NCBI GenBank assembly: GCA_035711385.1
Contig: DASTCG010000097.1
Coordinates: 1 to 10,924, forward strand
Reading direction: 5' to 3'
From: JACDAN01 sp035711385
Lineage (GTDB): Bacteria > Actinomycetota > Thermoleophilia > Gaiellales > Gaiellaceae
Length of the DNA stretch: 10,924 nt
In this document: piece after piece, positions 1 through 6,927 of the stretch
How the letters are laid out: each line of letters opens with the position of its first letter
Position numbering within the stretch: the first letter of the stretch is position 1
Made by a program: the position numbers and the translations under genes
Notes under the pieces: generated by a model
Told to the model about the DNA's origin: nothing
Seen by the model: only the letters and a program-made list of their open reading frames with translations
Databases searched by the model: none

Positions 1-282
1 GCCGCAGACCGCGAGCATCGCCACACCTGCGGCGGCCGCCTCGCGCAGCCCTTCCCCCTTTGCGGCGATGTCCGGCGCGACGAGCGCCTGCTCGCGATCC
101 TGCCCCCCGCCGACGTACAGGAGGTCGTGAGCGCCCGCCTCCACAGCGGCGCCGACGCCGATCGCCTCGACCTCGAGCTCGTGCCCGCGCCACGCTGCCC
201 GGCGTGCGAGCACGGCGATGTTGCCACGGTCGGCGTAGATGTTCAGGTAGTCGGGGTAGAGATGACCGACGCGGATCTTCAC
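1..282 (-). CDS. gatD: GatD, glutaminase subunit of lipid II isoglutaminyl synthase (5' part only)
   Basis: This is the N-terminal 94 codons of a class I glutamine amidotransferase cut by the left edge of the window. In the MurT/GatD complex GatD hydrolyses glutamine and supplies ammonia to MurT, which converts D-Glu of the lipid II stem peptide to D-isoglutamine in the cytoplasm. Translating the minus strand from the GTG at 282-280 gives an opening with HLYPDYLNIYADRGNI, the family signature, then YVGGGQDREQ near residue 62. The visible part ends in LAVCG, where C93 is the expected catalytic nucleophile. The GTG overlaps the murT stop in the sequence GTGA (4-bp overlap), which implies translational coupling and fixes the start. 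The catalytic His and Glu lie outside the window. Identification is firm because both the motifs and the murT neighbour agree. Confidence 0.93.
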   Translation of the reverse strand, partial: MKIRVGHLYPDYLNIYADRGNIAVLARRAAWRGHELEVEAIGVGAAVEAGAHDLLYVGGGQDREQALVAPDIAAKGEGLREAAAAGVAMLAVCG

Positions 283-1655
283 GCAGCGCGCTCCCAGTAC
301 GGGCGGACGTAGCCGCGCTCGGCGACGATCCCCCGGAGCCCGAGCATCGCCGTGTACGTGGGAAGGACGCAGAGCTCGCCCCCCTCCGGCGCCAGCGCAA
401 GGCCACGGTCGAGCGCGCCGGCGAGGGACGCCACCACCTCGATCCGATCTTCCGGAAAGCCGGCGTACTTGCAGCGAAGAGCCAGCTCTGCCGCCCGGTC
501 GCCGCTCGCGACCACATGCTCGAGCCGCTCGAGCAGCGGCTCGAAGTCGACATCCCAGATCCACGAGACGTCCCGGCCGTCCGCGATCCCGTCGTTGAGC
601 GCGATCACGGCGAGGCGGGGAGCGCCGCCGGCGACGAGCGTCCGCACGACCTCGTTCGCCCCGGCGGGATTCTTGATCAGGAGCATGAGAACGGTCTTGT
701 CACCGACGGGAATGCGCTCGAAGCGGCCGAAGGCGGCGCTGAACCGCTTCAACCCGGCGACGACGTCGTCGAACGAGGCCCCGAGCACGTGCGCGAGCCC
801 GGCTGCCGCGAGCGCGTTGTAGACGTTGTAGAGGCCGGGAAGCCTCAGCCGGACGCGAGCCTCGTTGTCGCCGTGGGTCAGGTCGAAGGACACCGACTCG
901 AGCCCGTTCAGCTCGATCATGCTCGCGCTGAGGGCGCGCGGAGGACGGCCGTGGCCGCACGCAGGGCAGCGGTAGTCGCCCAGATGCCCGACGTACGCGG
1001 CCGCGTATTCGTACGGCGTCCCACAGCGAACGCACCACTTGGAGTCGGCGGCATGCTGCAGGGCGGGAGCGGCGTGCCGGGGGTCGTCGATCCCGAAGAG
1101 GACGGAGTCGCGCCGCTCGCGCGCCAGATCGCCCACCTGCGGATCGTCGGCGTTCGCGACGACGACCGTCGTGGCGTCGAGGTCGCGAACCAAAGTGCGC
1201 CAACGCTCGGCGACGAGCTCCAGCTCCCCGTATCGGTCCAGCTGGTCCCGGAAGAGGTTGCCGAGGCAGAGCGCCCGCGGACGGATCCGGCGTGCGACCT
1301 CCGGCAGCGCTGCCTCGTCCACCTCGAAGAGTCCGAGCTCGGCGCCGTTCGCCGTCAGAAGCGTCGAGGCGACGCCCGAGAGGAGGTTCGCGCCTGCGCT
1401 GTTGTGCGCCAGACGTACCTGCGGAGCGAGGATCTCGGCGACCATCGCCGTCGTCGTCGTCTTTCCGTTCGTGGCCGAGACGAGCGCCGAGCCGCGCGGA
1501 AGCCTGGACGCAAGCCGGCCGACCGCCGTCGGATCGAGGATGTTCAGCACCTTTCCGGGGAGCGTCGTGCCGCCGCCGGCTCCGGCGAGGCGGGAGAGGC
1601 GACCGGCGGCGCGCGCAGCGGCGACACCGGCGGAGAGCGGCAGGCGAGGGCGCAT
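279..1655 (-). CDS. murT: MurT, Mur ligase subunit of lipid II isoglutaminyl synthase
   Basis: The product is 458 residues, a usual length for MurT. It is the ATP-dependent Mur-ligase-type subunit that amidates the D-Glu carboxyl of lipid II using ammonia from GatD. Visible in order: an N-terminal helix, the ATP-binding loop ATNGKTTTT (61-69), the Mur central-domain segment FEVDEAALPEV (110-120), and a Cys4 zinc-ribbon insertion with C208, C211, C230 and C233, typical of MurT. Next come the Mur motif LPGLYNVYNALAA (272-284) and a DUF1727-type C-terminal domain with NDGIADGRDVSWIWDVDFE (354-372), where the Asp before SWIW is expected to be catalytic. The frame stays open far upstream, but the ATG at 1655 is preferred because homology begins there and the upstream translation is low-complexity. 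Only a weak AGG precedes it. A TACGCT six-mer (1669-1664) 8 nt before the ATG could be a -10 for a leaderless transcript. The gene is the first of a murT-gatD operon. Confidence 0.95.
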   Translation of the reverse strand: MRPRLPLSAGVAAARAAGRLSRLAGAGGGTTLPGKVLNILDPTAVGRLASRLPRGSALVSATNGKTTTTAMVAEILAPQVRLAHNSAGANLLSGVASTLLTANGAELGLFEVDEAALPEVARRIRPRALCLGNLFRDQLDRYGELELVAERWRTLVRDLDATTVVVANADDPQVGDLARERRDSVLFGIDDPRHAAPALQHAADSKWCVRCGTPYEYAAAYVGHLGDYRCPACGHGRPPRALSASMIELNGLESVSFDLTHGDNEARVRLRLPGLYNVYNALAAAGLAHVLGASFDDVVAGLKRFSAAFGRFERIPVGDKTVLMLLIKNPAGANEVVRTLVAGGAPRLAVIALNDGIADGRDVSWIWDVDFEPLLERLEHVVASGDRAAELALRCKYAGFPEDRIEVVASLAGALDRGLALAPEGGELCVLPTYTAMLGLRGIVAERGYVRPYWERAA

Positions 1656-1735
1656 CGCGCCTGAGCGTAACTCGAACCGGCGTCCCGCCCGTGAGCGCGC
1701 TCGATCACTCGAACGAGGGAACTTCTTGGCCCTCC

Positions 1736-1753
1736 CCTCATCGGGTGATGAGG
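1736..1753. promoter_or_regulatory. Inverted repeat in the murT / secreted-protein divergent intergenic region
   Basis: CCTCATC and GATGAGG form perfect 7-bp arms around GGGT in the 183-bp region between the divergent murT and small secreted-protein genes. No T-run follows on either strand, so a terminator is unlikely. It could be an operator for a regulator of either gene or an RNA hairpin in a leader. The function is unknown. Confidence 0.35.
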
Positions 1754-1780
1754 TGGCCGATGGCCGCGCCCACACTTCGC

Positions 1781-1802
1781 ACGGCTTGAACGAACAAGTC
1801 GT
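1781..1802 (+). promoter_or_regulatory. Second inverted repeat, 37 bp upstream of the secreted-protein start
   Basis: ACGGCTTG and CAAGTCGT can pair over 8 bp (one G.T wobble) around the 6-nt loop AACGAA. It lies just upstream of the ribosome binding site of the 1839 gene. If the transcript starts further upstream, it would be a leader hairpin of the protease unit. If not, it may be an operator. I could not place a convincing -10 hexamer between it and the gene. Confidence 0.35.
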
Positions 1803-1838
1803 CAGACCGCGCTGGGTGGCGCGGGAAGGGAGAAGGGG

Positions 1839-2048
1839 ATGCACCAGCGAACGCGCAGCAGGGAACGGGCCAGGAGCCTCCTGGTCGTTCTCACAGTCGG
1901 ACTCCTGGGTCTCGCGGCCTCGCCGGCCGCGCTCGCGAGCGATCGCGGCGGGCCGGGCCAGCCGGGCGCCCAGGCAACGACGTCCGACGGTTTGCCGGTG
2001 CTTCCTCGCAAGCTCCCGTCCTTCCAATCCGTGTCCTGGTCGGACTGA
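1839..2048 (+). CDS. Small secreted protein ending in a VSWSD motif
   Basis: I do not recognise a named family. The product is 69 residues. It has a basic N-region rich in Arg, a hydrophobic core LLVVLTVGLLGLAASPA (about residues 14-30) and an ALA-S site that suits signal peptidase I. This leaves a mature peptide of about 35 residues, rich in Gly, Pro and Ser. Its last six residues are SVSWSD, the same motif that is tandemly repeated in the protease encoded 55 bp downstream. The ATG at 1839 follows a strong purine-rich ribosome binding site (AAGGGAG at 1826-1832, 6-nt spacing), good evidence that this short frame is translated. It probably shares an mRNA with the protease. Its role is unknown: a ligand, inhibitor, substrate or partner of the protease tail are all possible. 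Reality of the gene is likely. Function is not assigned. Confidence 0.72.
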   Translation: MHQRTRSRERARSLLVVLTVGLLGLAASPAALASDRGGPGQPGAQATTSDGLPVLPRKLPSFQSVSWSD

Positions 2049-2103
2049 CGAGGAATCTCATGCAACTGCGGCCCGCGTCTGACGCGGAACAAGAGGGAGA
2101 CAC

Positions 2104-3948
2104 ATGAACGGAAAGGGCGGGTCCTCCCGCGGCGAGCACCGCTCGTCCGCACTGTGGGGGACGGGGAACCGGGGCGGAGACTCCCGGTCCAACGCGCTCT
2201 GGGGCAAGGGCGGTCGCGGCCTCGTCACCGCGCTTGTCGCGGCGCTGGTCGTCGCTGCCCCGCTCGCAGCCGGAGCGCACAAGAGCAAGGGCGGTGGGCA
2301 GCTTCCCGAGACTTACATCGATCCGGTGCTGCTCGCCAAGGCCGAGACGGCGCCGAACGAGCTCGTCAACGTCATCATCCAGTCGGACAACGGCTTCGAC
2401 GCAGCCAAGCACGCGTATGCCGATGCGCAGCACGCCGACGACGCGAAGAAGGATGGCGAGCGTCTTGGCCGCAAGCTGGAGTTCGTCGGCTCCGTCGCGG
2501 TGCAGCTCAAGGCGAAGAAGGTCGACTTCCTCGAGAAGATCCCCGGCCTGACGGTGACCTACGACTCCCGCGTCAACCTGAGCGGGACGGTCACGCCGGC
2601 GACGCTTCCCACGTCGAAGCATCTCTGGCCGACGACTGCGGGCGTGAAGCCACTCTGGGGTAGTAGCCCGACCGCAGGGCAGAAGCTGCCGACGATCGCG
2701 ATCGTCGATTCGGGCATCGAGAAGAACCGAGCCGACTTCGACGGCGGCGCTCGGGTGATCGACGACGTCGTCATCACCCAGCTGAAGCCGAACTCACCCG
2801 GCGACGGGCGCGGCCACGGCACCTTCGTCGCCGGCATCGCGGCCGGCAGCGCCAAGGATCAGGCCGGCGCGGCTCCGCAGGCCAACCTCGTCTCGCTCGA
2901 CGTCATGGACGACAGCGGCATGGCCCGCACGAGCGACGTGATCGCTGCTGCGCAGTGGATCTATGACAAGCGGCTCGAGAAGAACATCAAGGTCGCGAAC
3001 TTCTCGCTTCACGCGACGACGCCGAGCAACTTCATCAACGATCCGCTCGACAAGGCGGTCGAGAAGCTCTGGTTCGGCGGAGTCACCGTCGTCGTCGCTG
3101 CGGGGAACTACGGGACGGAGAACGGCCCGAGCGGCATCCCGTTCGCACCGGGGAACGATCCGTTCGTGATCACGGTCGGCGCCGTCGATCTCGAGGGCAG
3201 CGTCCTCGTTCGGCGTCACGACGTGCCGAACTGGTCGGCCTACGGCTACACGAAGGACGGGTTCCGGAAGCCTGAGCTCGCGGCAGCCGGGCGCTACATG
3301 ATCGGCCCGGTGCCCGCGAACGCCACGCTCCGCACGGCGAAGCCCGAGAACGTGGTCGATGACGGCTACATGCGCCTCTCCGGGACGTCTTTCGCGGCTC
3401 CCGTCGTGGCCGGCGCGGCCGCTTTGCTGCACATCGCGCACCCGACGTGGACGCCTGACCAGATCAAGGGTGCGCTCATGCAGCGCGCGCGTTACATCCC
3501 GGACGCGCCTCCCGGCTCCGCCGGCGTCGGCGAGATCAATACGGCCAGGTCGGCGATGCTGAGCGACCCGCCGAACCCGAACGCGGCGCTGAACCGGTTC
3601 GTCAGGCCGGACCTCGTCAGCGGCGCGAAGGAGTTCGACGGGCCGGGGTGGTACGCCGCCGCGAAGGCCAGCGTGTCCTGGGACTCGGTCTCCTGGAGCG
3701 ACGTCTCGTGGTCGGACGTGTCCTGGACGGACGTGTCCTGGAGCGACGTCTCGTGGTCGGACGTCTCGTGGACGGACGTATCTTGGAGCGACGTCCTCGC
3801 TGCCGCCGACGTCAGCTGGGAGGACAATGCGGAGACGGAGACCACCAACCCCGGGGGCGACTACGTGTCGACTCCCGAGGAGGAGGCGCTCGCCGCCGAG
3901 CTCGGCCTCGTCGACCCGCCGGCCGACGAGACTGTCCCCTCCCCGTAG
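2104..3948 (+). CDS. Secreted subtilisin-like (S8) serine protease with C-terminal VSWSD repeat tail
   Basis: The product is 614 residues. Residues 1-39 are a Gly/Arg/Ser-rich N-region holding two ALWG repeats. Residues 40-57 form a hydrophobic signal segment ending near AAGA. Residues about 84-156 (VNVIIQSDNGF through IPGLTVTYDSRV) resemble an I9-type inhibitory propeptide. The catalytic domain has Asp202 in IAIVDSGI, His238 in GRGHGTFVAGIAAG, oxyanion Asn335 in VVAAGN and Ser429 in SGTSFAAPVVAGAAA, so the triad is complete and the enzyme should be active outside the membrane. After about residue 520 the tail consists of eight contiguous VSWSD-type pentapeptides (524-563), another copy at 570-574, and an acidic Pro-rich end. 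The ATG at 2104 is preceded by GAGG with 7-nt spacing. It follows the small secreted-protein gene by 55 bp, likely in one operon, and a strong hairpin ends the unit. The substrate is unknown. Confidence 0.93.
   Translation: MNGKGGSSRGEHRSSALWGTGNRGGDSRSNALWGKGGRGLVTALVAALVVAAPLAAGAHKSKGGGQLPETYIDPVLLAKAETAPNELVNVIIQSDNGFDAAKHAYADAQHADDAKKDGERLGRKLEFVGSVAVQLKAKKVDFLEKIPGLTVTYDSRVNLSGTVTPATLPTSKHLWPTTAGVKPLWGSSPTAGQKLPTIAIVDSGIEKNRADFDGGARVIDDVVITQLKPNSPGDGRGHGTFVAGIAAGSAKDQAGAAPQANLVSLDVMDDSGMARTSDVIAAAQWIYDKRLEKNIKVANFSLHATTPSNFINDPLDKAVEKLWFGGVTVVVAAGNYGTENGPSGIPFAPGNDPFVITVGAVDLEGSVLVRRHDVPNWSAYGYTKDGFRKPELAAAGRYMIGPVPANATLRTAKPENVVDDGYMRLSGTSFAAPVVAGAAALLHIAHPTWTPDQIKGALMQRARYIPDAPPGSAGVGEINTARSAMLSDPPNPNAALNRFVRPDLVSGAKEFDGPGWYAAAKASVSWDSVSWSDVSWSDVSWTDVSWSDVSWSDVSWTDVSWSDVLAAADVSWEDNAETETTNPGGDYVSTPEEEALAAELGLVDPPADETVPSP
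2143..2220 (+). repeat. Duplicated ALWG motif before the protease signal segment
   Basis: Residues 14-25 (SSALWGTGNRGG) and 29-39 (SNALWGKGGRG) of the protease are imperfect copies sharing S-x-ALWG-x-G-x-RG. They sit in the cytoplasmic N-region immediately ahead of the hydrophobic signal segment, a place where sorting signals act. The DNA copies differ at several third positions, so the resemblance is kept at protein level. Confidence 0.7.
3673..3825 (+). repeat. VSWSD pentapeptide repeat array (15-bp unit, 45-bp higher-order period)
   Basis: Eight in-frame 15-bp units occupy 3673-3792: VSWDS, then VSWSD, VSWSD, VSWTD, VSWSD, VSWSD, VSWTD, VSWSD. A ninth unit, VSWED, lies at 3811-3825 after a LAAAD spacer. 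Units 2-4 (3688-3732) and 5-7 (3733-3777) match at 42 of 45 bases, including an AGC/TCG/ACG codon pattern at the fourth residue, so the array grew partly by a 45-bp duplication. Read as S/T-D-V-S-W, the unit also loosely fits the pentapeptide-repeat consensus A-D/N-L-x-x. That is inference. Confidence 0.95.
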
Positions 3949-3970
3949 CCGGAACGAGGAGCGGTTCCGA

Positions 3971-3999
3971 AGCTGGGGGCGCTGGAAGCGCCCCCAGCT
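3971..3999 (+). terminator. Strong hairpin terminator after the S8 protease gene
   Basis: AGCTGGGGGCGCT and AGCGCCCCCAGCT are perfect 13-bp complementary arms around a GGA loop, 22 bp after the protease stop. A pyrimidine-rich CTCTCTC tract follows instead of a clean T-run. The stability and position suggest transcription of the 1839-3948 unit ends here. Confidence 0.85.
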
Positions 4000-4016
4000 C
4001 TCTCTCACCCGTTCGA

Positions 4017-4046
4017 GGGAATTGCTCTCCGGCCGTGGCCGATAGC
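4017..4046 (+). promoter_or_regulatory. Candidate promoter for the c-di-GMP enzyme gene (GGGAAT, 18 bp, GATAGC)
   Basis: GGGAAT (4017-4022) and GATAGC (4041-4046) are 18 bp apart in the intergenic region after the protease terminator. A similar pair, GGGAAC with 17 bp and GATAGA, precedes the amidotransferase gene on the minus strand. The promoter reading is an inference from this recurrence. The 5' leader before the start at 4160 would be about 105 nt. Confidence 0.3.
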
Positions 4047-4145
4047 TCGTTCGGGTGATGTTCCACGCTCGTACGCGGCTTACGGTCAGCCGGGGATGGC
4101 CCGTCTCGTCCCTCCTGCCTGAAAGTGAGCGAGCGGTTGCGGCAC

Positions 4146-4150
4146 AGAGG
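4146..4150 (+). promoter_or_regulatory. Ribosome binding site that selects the 4160 start
   Basis: AGAGG sits 9 nt before the ATG at 4160. The frame is open further upstream to ATGs at 4055 and 4058, but these lack any Shine-Dalgarno sequence and would add 35 residues of low-complexity sequence. The 4160 start is therefore preferred. Confidence 0.7.
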
Positions 4151-4159
4151 AACCAGTCG

Positions 4160-6907
4160 ATGAGCGCCATCCCGACCGAGATCCGTTTCGGCGGCGAGGC
4201 GCCCGGCCGCGAGCCGACCCGTGACCGGCTGTCGCTCGGCGCGCTCGTCTACCTCGCGACGGTCGTCGGGGTCGCCTGCGCGGTCGCTGCTCCGCTCGTC
4301 GCTCGCCTCAACCAGACACAGGAGGACTGGCTCACCTTCGCGATCCTGGCAGGCTCGGCCGCGGTCGCGCAGCTGTTCCTCGTACGAACCGGGAAGAACC
4401 AGTCGTACCAGACCTCGATCGTCTTCCTCCTGCCGGCCGCGCTGCTGCTGCCGCCGGAGCTCGTCGTGCTCGTACCGGTTGTCCAGCACATGCCGGATTG
4501 GCTGAAGAACAGGACCGTCTGGTACATCCAGATCTTCAACATCTGCAATTTCACGCTCGCGATCCTCGCCGCGTGGGCGGGCGCGCACCTCGTCCAGCAG
4601 CTCTCTCTCGGCGGCTACGACGAGTTCCGGTTCGCGCTCGCCGGGCTGACGGCGTGCGTGCTCCTCGTGGGGACCAACCACTCGCTGCTCGCACCCGCGC
4701 TCGCGCTCGCCCGCGGCATCTCCCCTCGTGAGTCGGGGCTCTTCAGCCTGCAGAGCCTCTCGACCGACCTCGTCCTGGCCGCGCTCGGCGTCGGTATCGC
4801 GACCTTCTGGGAGACGAACCCGTGGCTCGTCCCGTTCGCGGTCGCACCGCTCGTCCTCATCCACCGCTCGCTGGCGGTGCCGAAGCTCGAGGCCGAGGCA
4901 CGGGTCGATCCGAAGACGGGCCTCTTCAACGCGCGCCATTTCGGCCAGGCCCTGAACGAGGAGCTGACCCGGGCCGCCCGGTTCGACCGGCCGCTCTCGC
5001 TGATCATGGCCGACCTCGATCTCCTCAGGGAGATCAACAACACCTACGGCCACCTGGCAGGCGACGCGGTCCTCAAGGGCATCGCGGAAGTCTTCCGGGC
5101 GCTCCTGCGCCACTACGACGTCCCGGCCAGGTTCGGCGGGGAGGAGTTCAGCATCCTCCTGCCGGAGACCAACCCCGAGGAGGCGCTCGAGATCGCCGAG
5201 CGGATCCGGCGCGCGGTCGCCCAGCGCACCTTCGACGTGGAGACGTCCAGCGAGCCGATCCGGGCGACGGTCTCGATCGGCGTCGCCTCGTTCCCGCGGG
5301 ACGGAACGGATCCGAACGAGCTGATCCACCAGGCCGACCTGGCCGTCTACCGGGCCAAGCTGCAGGGACGAAACCGCGTGCTCGACGCGAACACGGCCGA
5401 GCCGCTCGTCATGGCGCCGGCGCGGCGGACGCGCCTCACCGCCGTCACGGAGGACGGCGATCACGTCGTGCCGCTTCCGCCCGTGGATGAGATGGCGCCC
5501 GGACAGGAGCGCCGCCAGGCCCCGCACCGGCCGCATGCGGTCCAGGGACCGCGCTTCTTCTCGCTCTCGCGCAGCCTGGCCACCCTCGTCGGCGTCGTCT
5601 CGTTCGTCGGAATCGCCGCGGGGATCCTCGGCGCGCTGTTCGGGACGGCCACGGACGTCTTCGGCCTCGTCGCGCTCGTGATCCTCGTCGGGCTCGGACA
5701 AGCGGTCGCGCTCGAGGTCGACGACGGCTCGATCTCGGTCAGCGCCGTGGGCGCGCTCGCCGGCGCGGCGCTCTTCGGGCCGCGAGCGGCACTCGCGCTC
5801 GCGATCACGACCTGCGTCGTCGACTGGAGCGCCAAGCGCTATCCGCTCCACCGGACCCTGTTCAACATCGGGGCGCTCTCGCTCGCGTCGCTCGCGGCCT
5901 CGGCGGTGTTCGCCCTCGGCTTCGATGGCAGCATCGGAGAGCTCGTCACCGTCGGCGCAGGACTGGCCGCGGGCGCCGCCTACTTCGCCGTCAACACCGG
6001 CCTGCTCAGCTTCGCCCTCGCCATGGAGGGCCACGAGCGGTGGTGGCGGGCCTGGCACGAGCGGTTCCTCTGGCTGCTGCCGCACTGGGTCGTCTACGGC
6101 TTCGTCGGCGGCGTGATGGCGATCGCCTACCACGCGGCGGGGCCGTACGCCCTCGCCGTGTTCGCCGTACCGCTGCTCCTGATGCGCAAGACGCAGGAGG
6201 CGTACCTCCGGCACACCCGGAAGAGCGCGCAGAAGCTGCGTGAGGCGGCGGAGACGATCCAGGACCAGAACGTCTCGCTCGAGAAGGCGAACCGGCTGCT
6301 GAAGGAGCGCTCCACCGCCGCGATGGAGTCGCTGTCGGCGACGGTGGACGCGCGGGACGCGTACACCGCCGGTCACTCGCGGCGCGTGCAGGAGCTCGCG
6401 CTCGCGATCGGTCGAGAGCTCGGGCTCTCGAAGGCAGAGCTCGACCTTCTCGGCCATGCGGCGCTCTTCCACGACATCGGCAAGCTCGCCGTGCCCGACG
6501 CGATCCTGCTGAAGCCGGCGACGCTGACGCACGACGAGTGGGATCTCATGCAGCGGCACGCCGAGGAGGGAGCGAGGATCATCGATCGCCTCGGCTTCCT
6601 CCAGGACGCTGTGCCGGCGATCCGCCACCACCACGAGCGGTTCGACGGCGCCGGCTACCCCGACGGCCTCAAGGGCGAGGACATCCCGCTGGGCGCCCGG
6701 ATCATCCACGTCGCGGACGCGCTCGACTCGATGCTCACGACCCGGATCTACCGCGCGGCGCGGCCCGCCAAGGAGGCGATGGACGAGCTCAAGCGCTCCG
6801 CCGGCAGCCAGTTCTGCCCTCGCTGCGTCGCTGCGCTCGAGCGGATCCTCCCGCCCGAGCTGCTCGAGGACGAGACCGCGCGGCGCGAGCTTCTCGCCGC
6901 CTCCTAG
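4160..6907 (+). CDS. Bifunctional membrane c-di-GMP enzyme: TM module - GGDEF - TM module - HD-GYP
   Basis: The product is 915 residues. Residues about 24-235 hold some seven hydrophobic helices. A GGDEF domain follows (250-407) with TGLFN, DLDLLREINNTYGH and the active-site GGEEF (326-330). The I-site RHYD (R317, D320) nine residues upstream implies product inhibition. A polar linker leads to a second helical module (about 471-677), a coiled coil (about 678-725) and an HD-GYP domain. The phosphodiesterase ligands are all present: H739, H771-D772, H800, HHH 823-825, the GYP at 832-834 and D853. It should both make and degrade cyclic di-GMP at the inner face of the membrane. The second membrane module resembles the first (see findings), so the gene looks like a fusion of two receptors. 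It stands alone between terminators. A GSQFCPRC segment near the C-terminus offers a CxxC pair. Net direction of activity cannot be told. Confidence 0.94.
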   Translation: MSAIPTEIRFGGEAPGREPTRDRLSLGALVYLATVVGVACAVAAPLVARLNQTQEDWLTFAILAGSAAVAQLFLVRTGKNQSYQTSIVFLLPAALLLPPELVVLVPVVQHMPDWLKNRTVWYIQIFNICNFTLAILAAWAGAHLVQQLSLGGYDEFRFALAGLTACVLLVGTNHSLLAPALALARGISPRESGLFSLQSLSTDLVLAALGVGIATFWETNPWLVPFAVAPLVLIHRSLAVPKLEAEARVDPKTGLFNARHFGQALNEELTRAARFDRPLSLIMADLDLLREINNTYGHLAGDAVLKGIAEVFRALLRHYDVPARFGGEEFSILLPETNPEEALEIAERIRRAVAQRTFDVETSSEPIRATVSIGVASFPRDGTDPNELIHQADLAVYRAKLQGRNRVLDANTAEPLVMAPARRTRLTAVTEDGDHVVPLPPVDEMAPGQERRQAPHRPHAVQGPRFFSLSRSLATLVGVVSFVGIAAGILGALFGTATDVFGLVALVILVGLGQAVALEVDDGSISVSAVGALAGAALFGPRAALALAITTCVVDWSAKRYPLHRTLFNIGALSLASLAASAVFALGFDGSIGELVTVGAGLAAGAAYFAVNTGLLSFALAMEGHERWWRAWHERFLWLLPHWVVYGFVGGVMAIAYHAAGPYALAVFAVPLLLMRKTQEAYLRHTRKSAQKLREAAETIQDQNVSLEKANRLLKERSTAAMESLSATVDARDAYTAGHSRRVQELALAIGRELGLSKAELDLLGHAALFHDIGKLAVPDAILLKPATLTHDEWDLMQRHAEEGARIIDRLGFLQDAVPAIRHHHERFDGAGYPDGLKGEDIPLGARIIHVADALDSMLTTRIYRAARPAKEAMDELKRSAGSQFCPRCVAALERILPPELLEDETARRELLAAS

Positions 6908-6910
6908 CCC

Positions 6911-6927
6911 AGTAACAGAGTGTTACT
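6911..6927. repeat. Palindrome 1 (AGTAACA-GAG-TGTTACT)
   Basis: Perfect 7-bp arms around GAG, starting 3 bp after the stop codon of the c-di-GMP enzyme gene. It is nearly the reverse complement of the second palindrome at 6968-6982. AT-rich arms in such GC-rich DNA stand out. It is a candidate operator or an alternative RNA stem. Confidence 0.75.

Noticed and set aside
60..1664. A 534-codon plus-strand frame antisense to murT
   Set aside because: Its translation is Arg/Pro-rich without domain features, while the opposite strand encodes a complete MurT. It is a GC-rich shadow frame.
1656..2027. N-terminal extension of MurT by 124 residues
   Set aside because: The upstream translation is low-complexity and would overlap the start region of the divergent secreted-protein gene. 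Family homology starts at the ATG at 1655.
3673..3825. CRISPR-like or non-coding tandem repeat
   Set aside because: The units are 15 bp, contiguous and in frame with the protease, with synonymous variation. They are a protein repeat.
4023..4159. Possible c-di-GMP (GEMM) riboswitch in the leader of the c-di-GMP enzyme gene
   Set aside because: A TCAGCCGGGG segment recalls one part of the GEMM consensus, but the first conserved half and the GCAAA-type loop are missing.
3812..6709. A 965-codon minus-strand frame antisense to the c-di-GMP enzyme gene
   Set aside because: Very Arg/Asp/Glu-rich with no recognisable motif. The plus strand has intact GGDEF and HD-GYP motifs.
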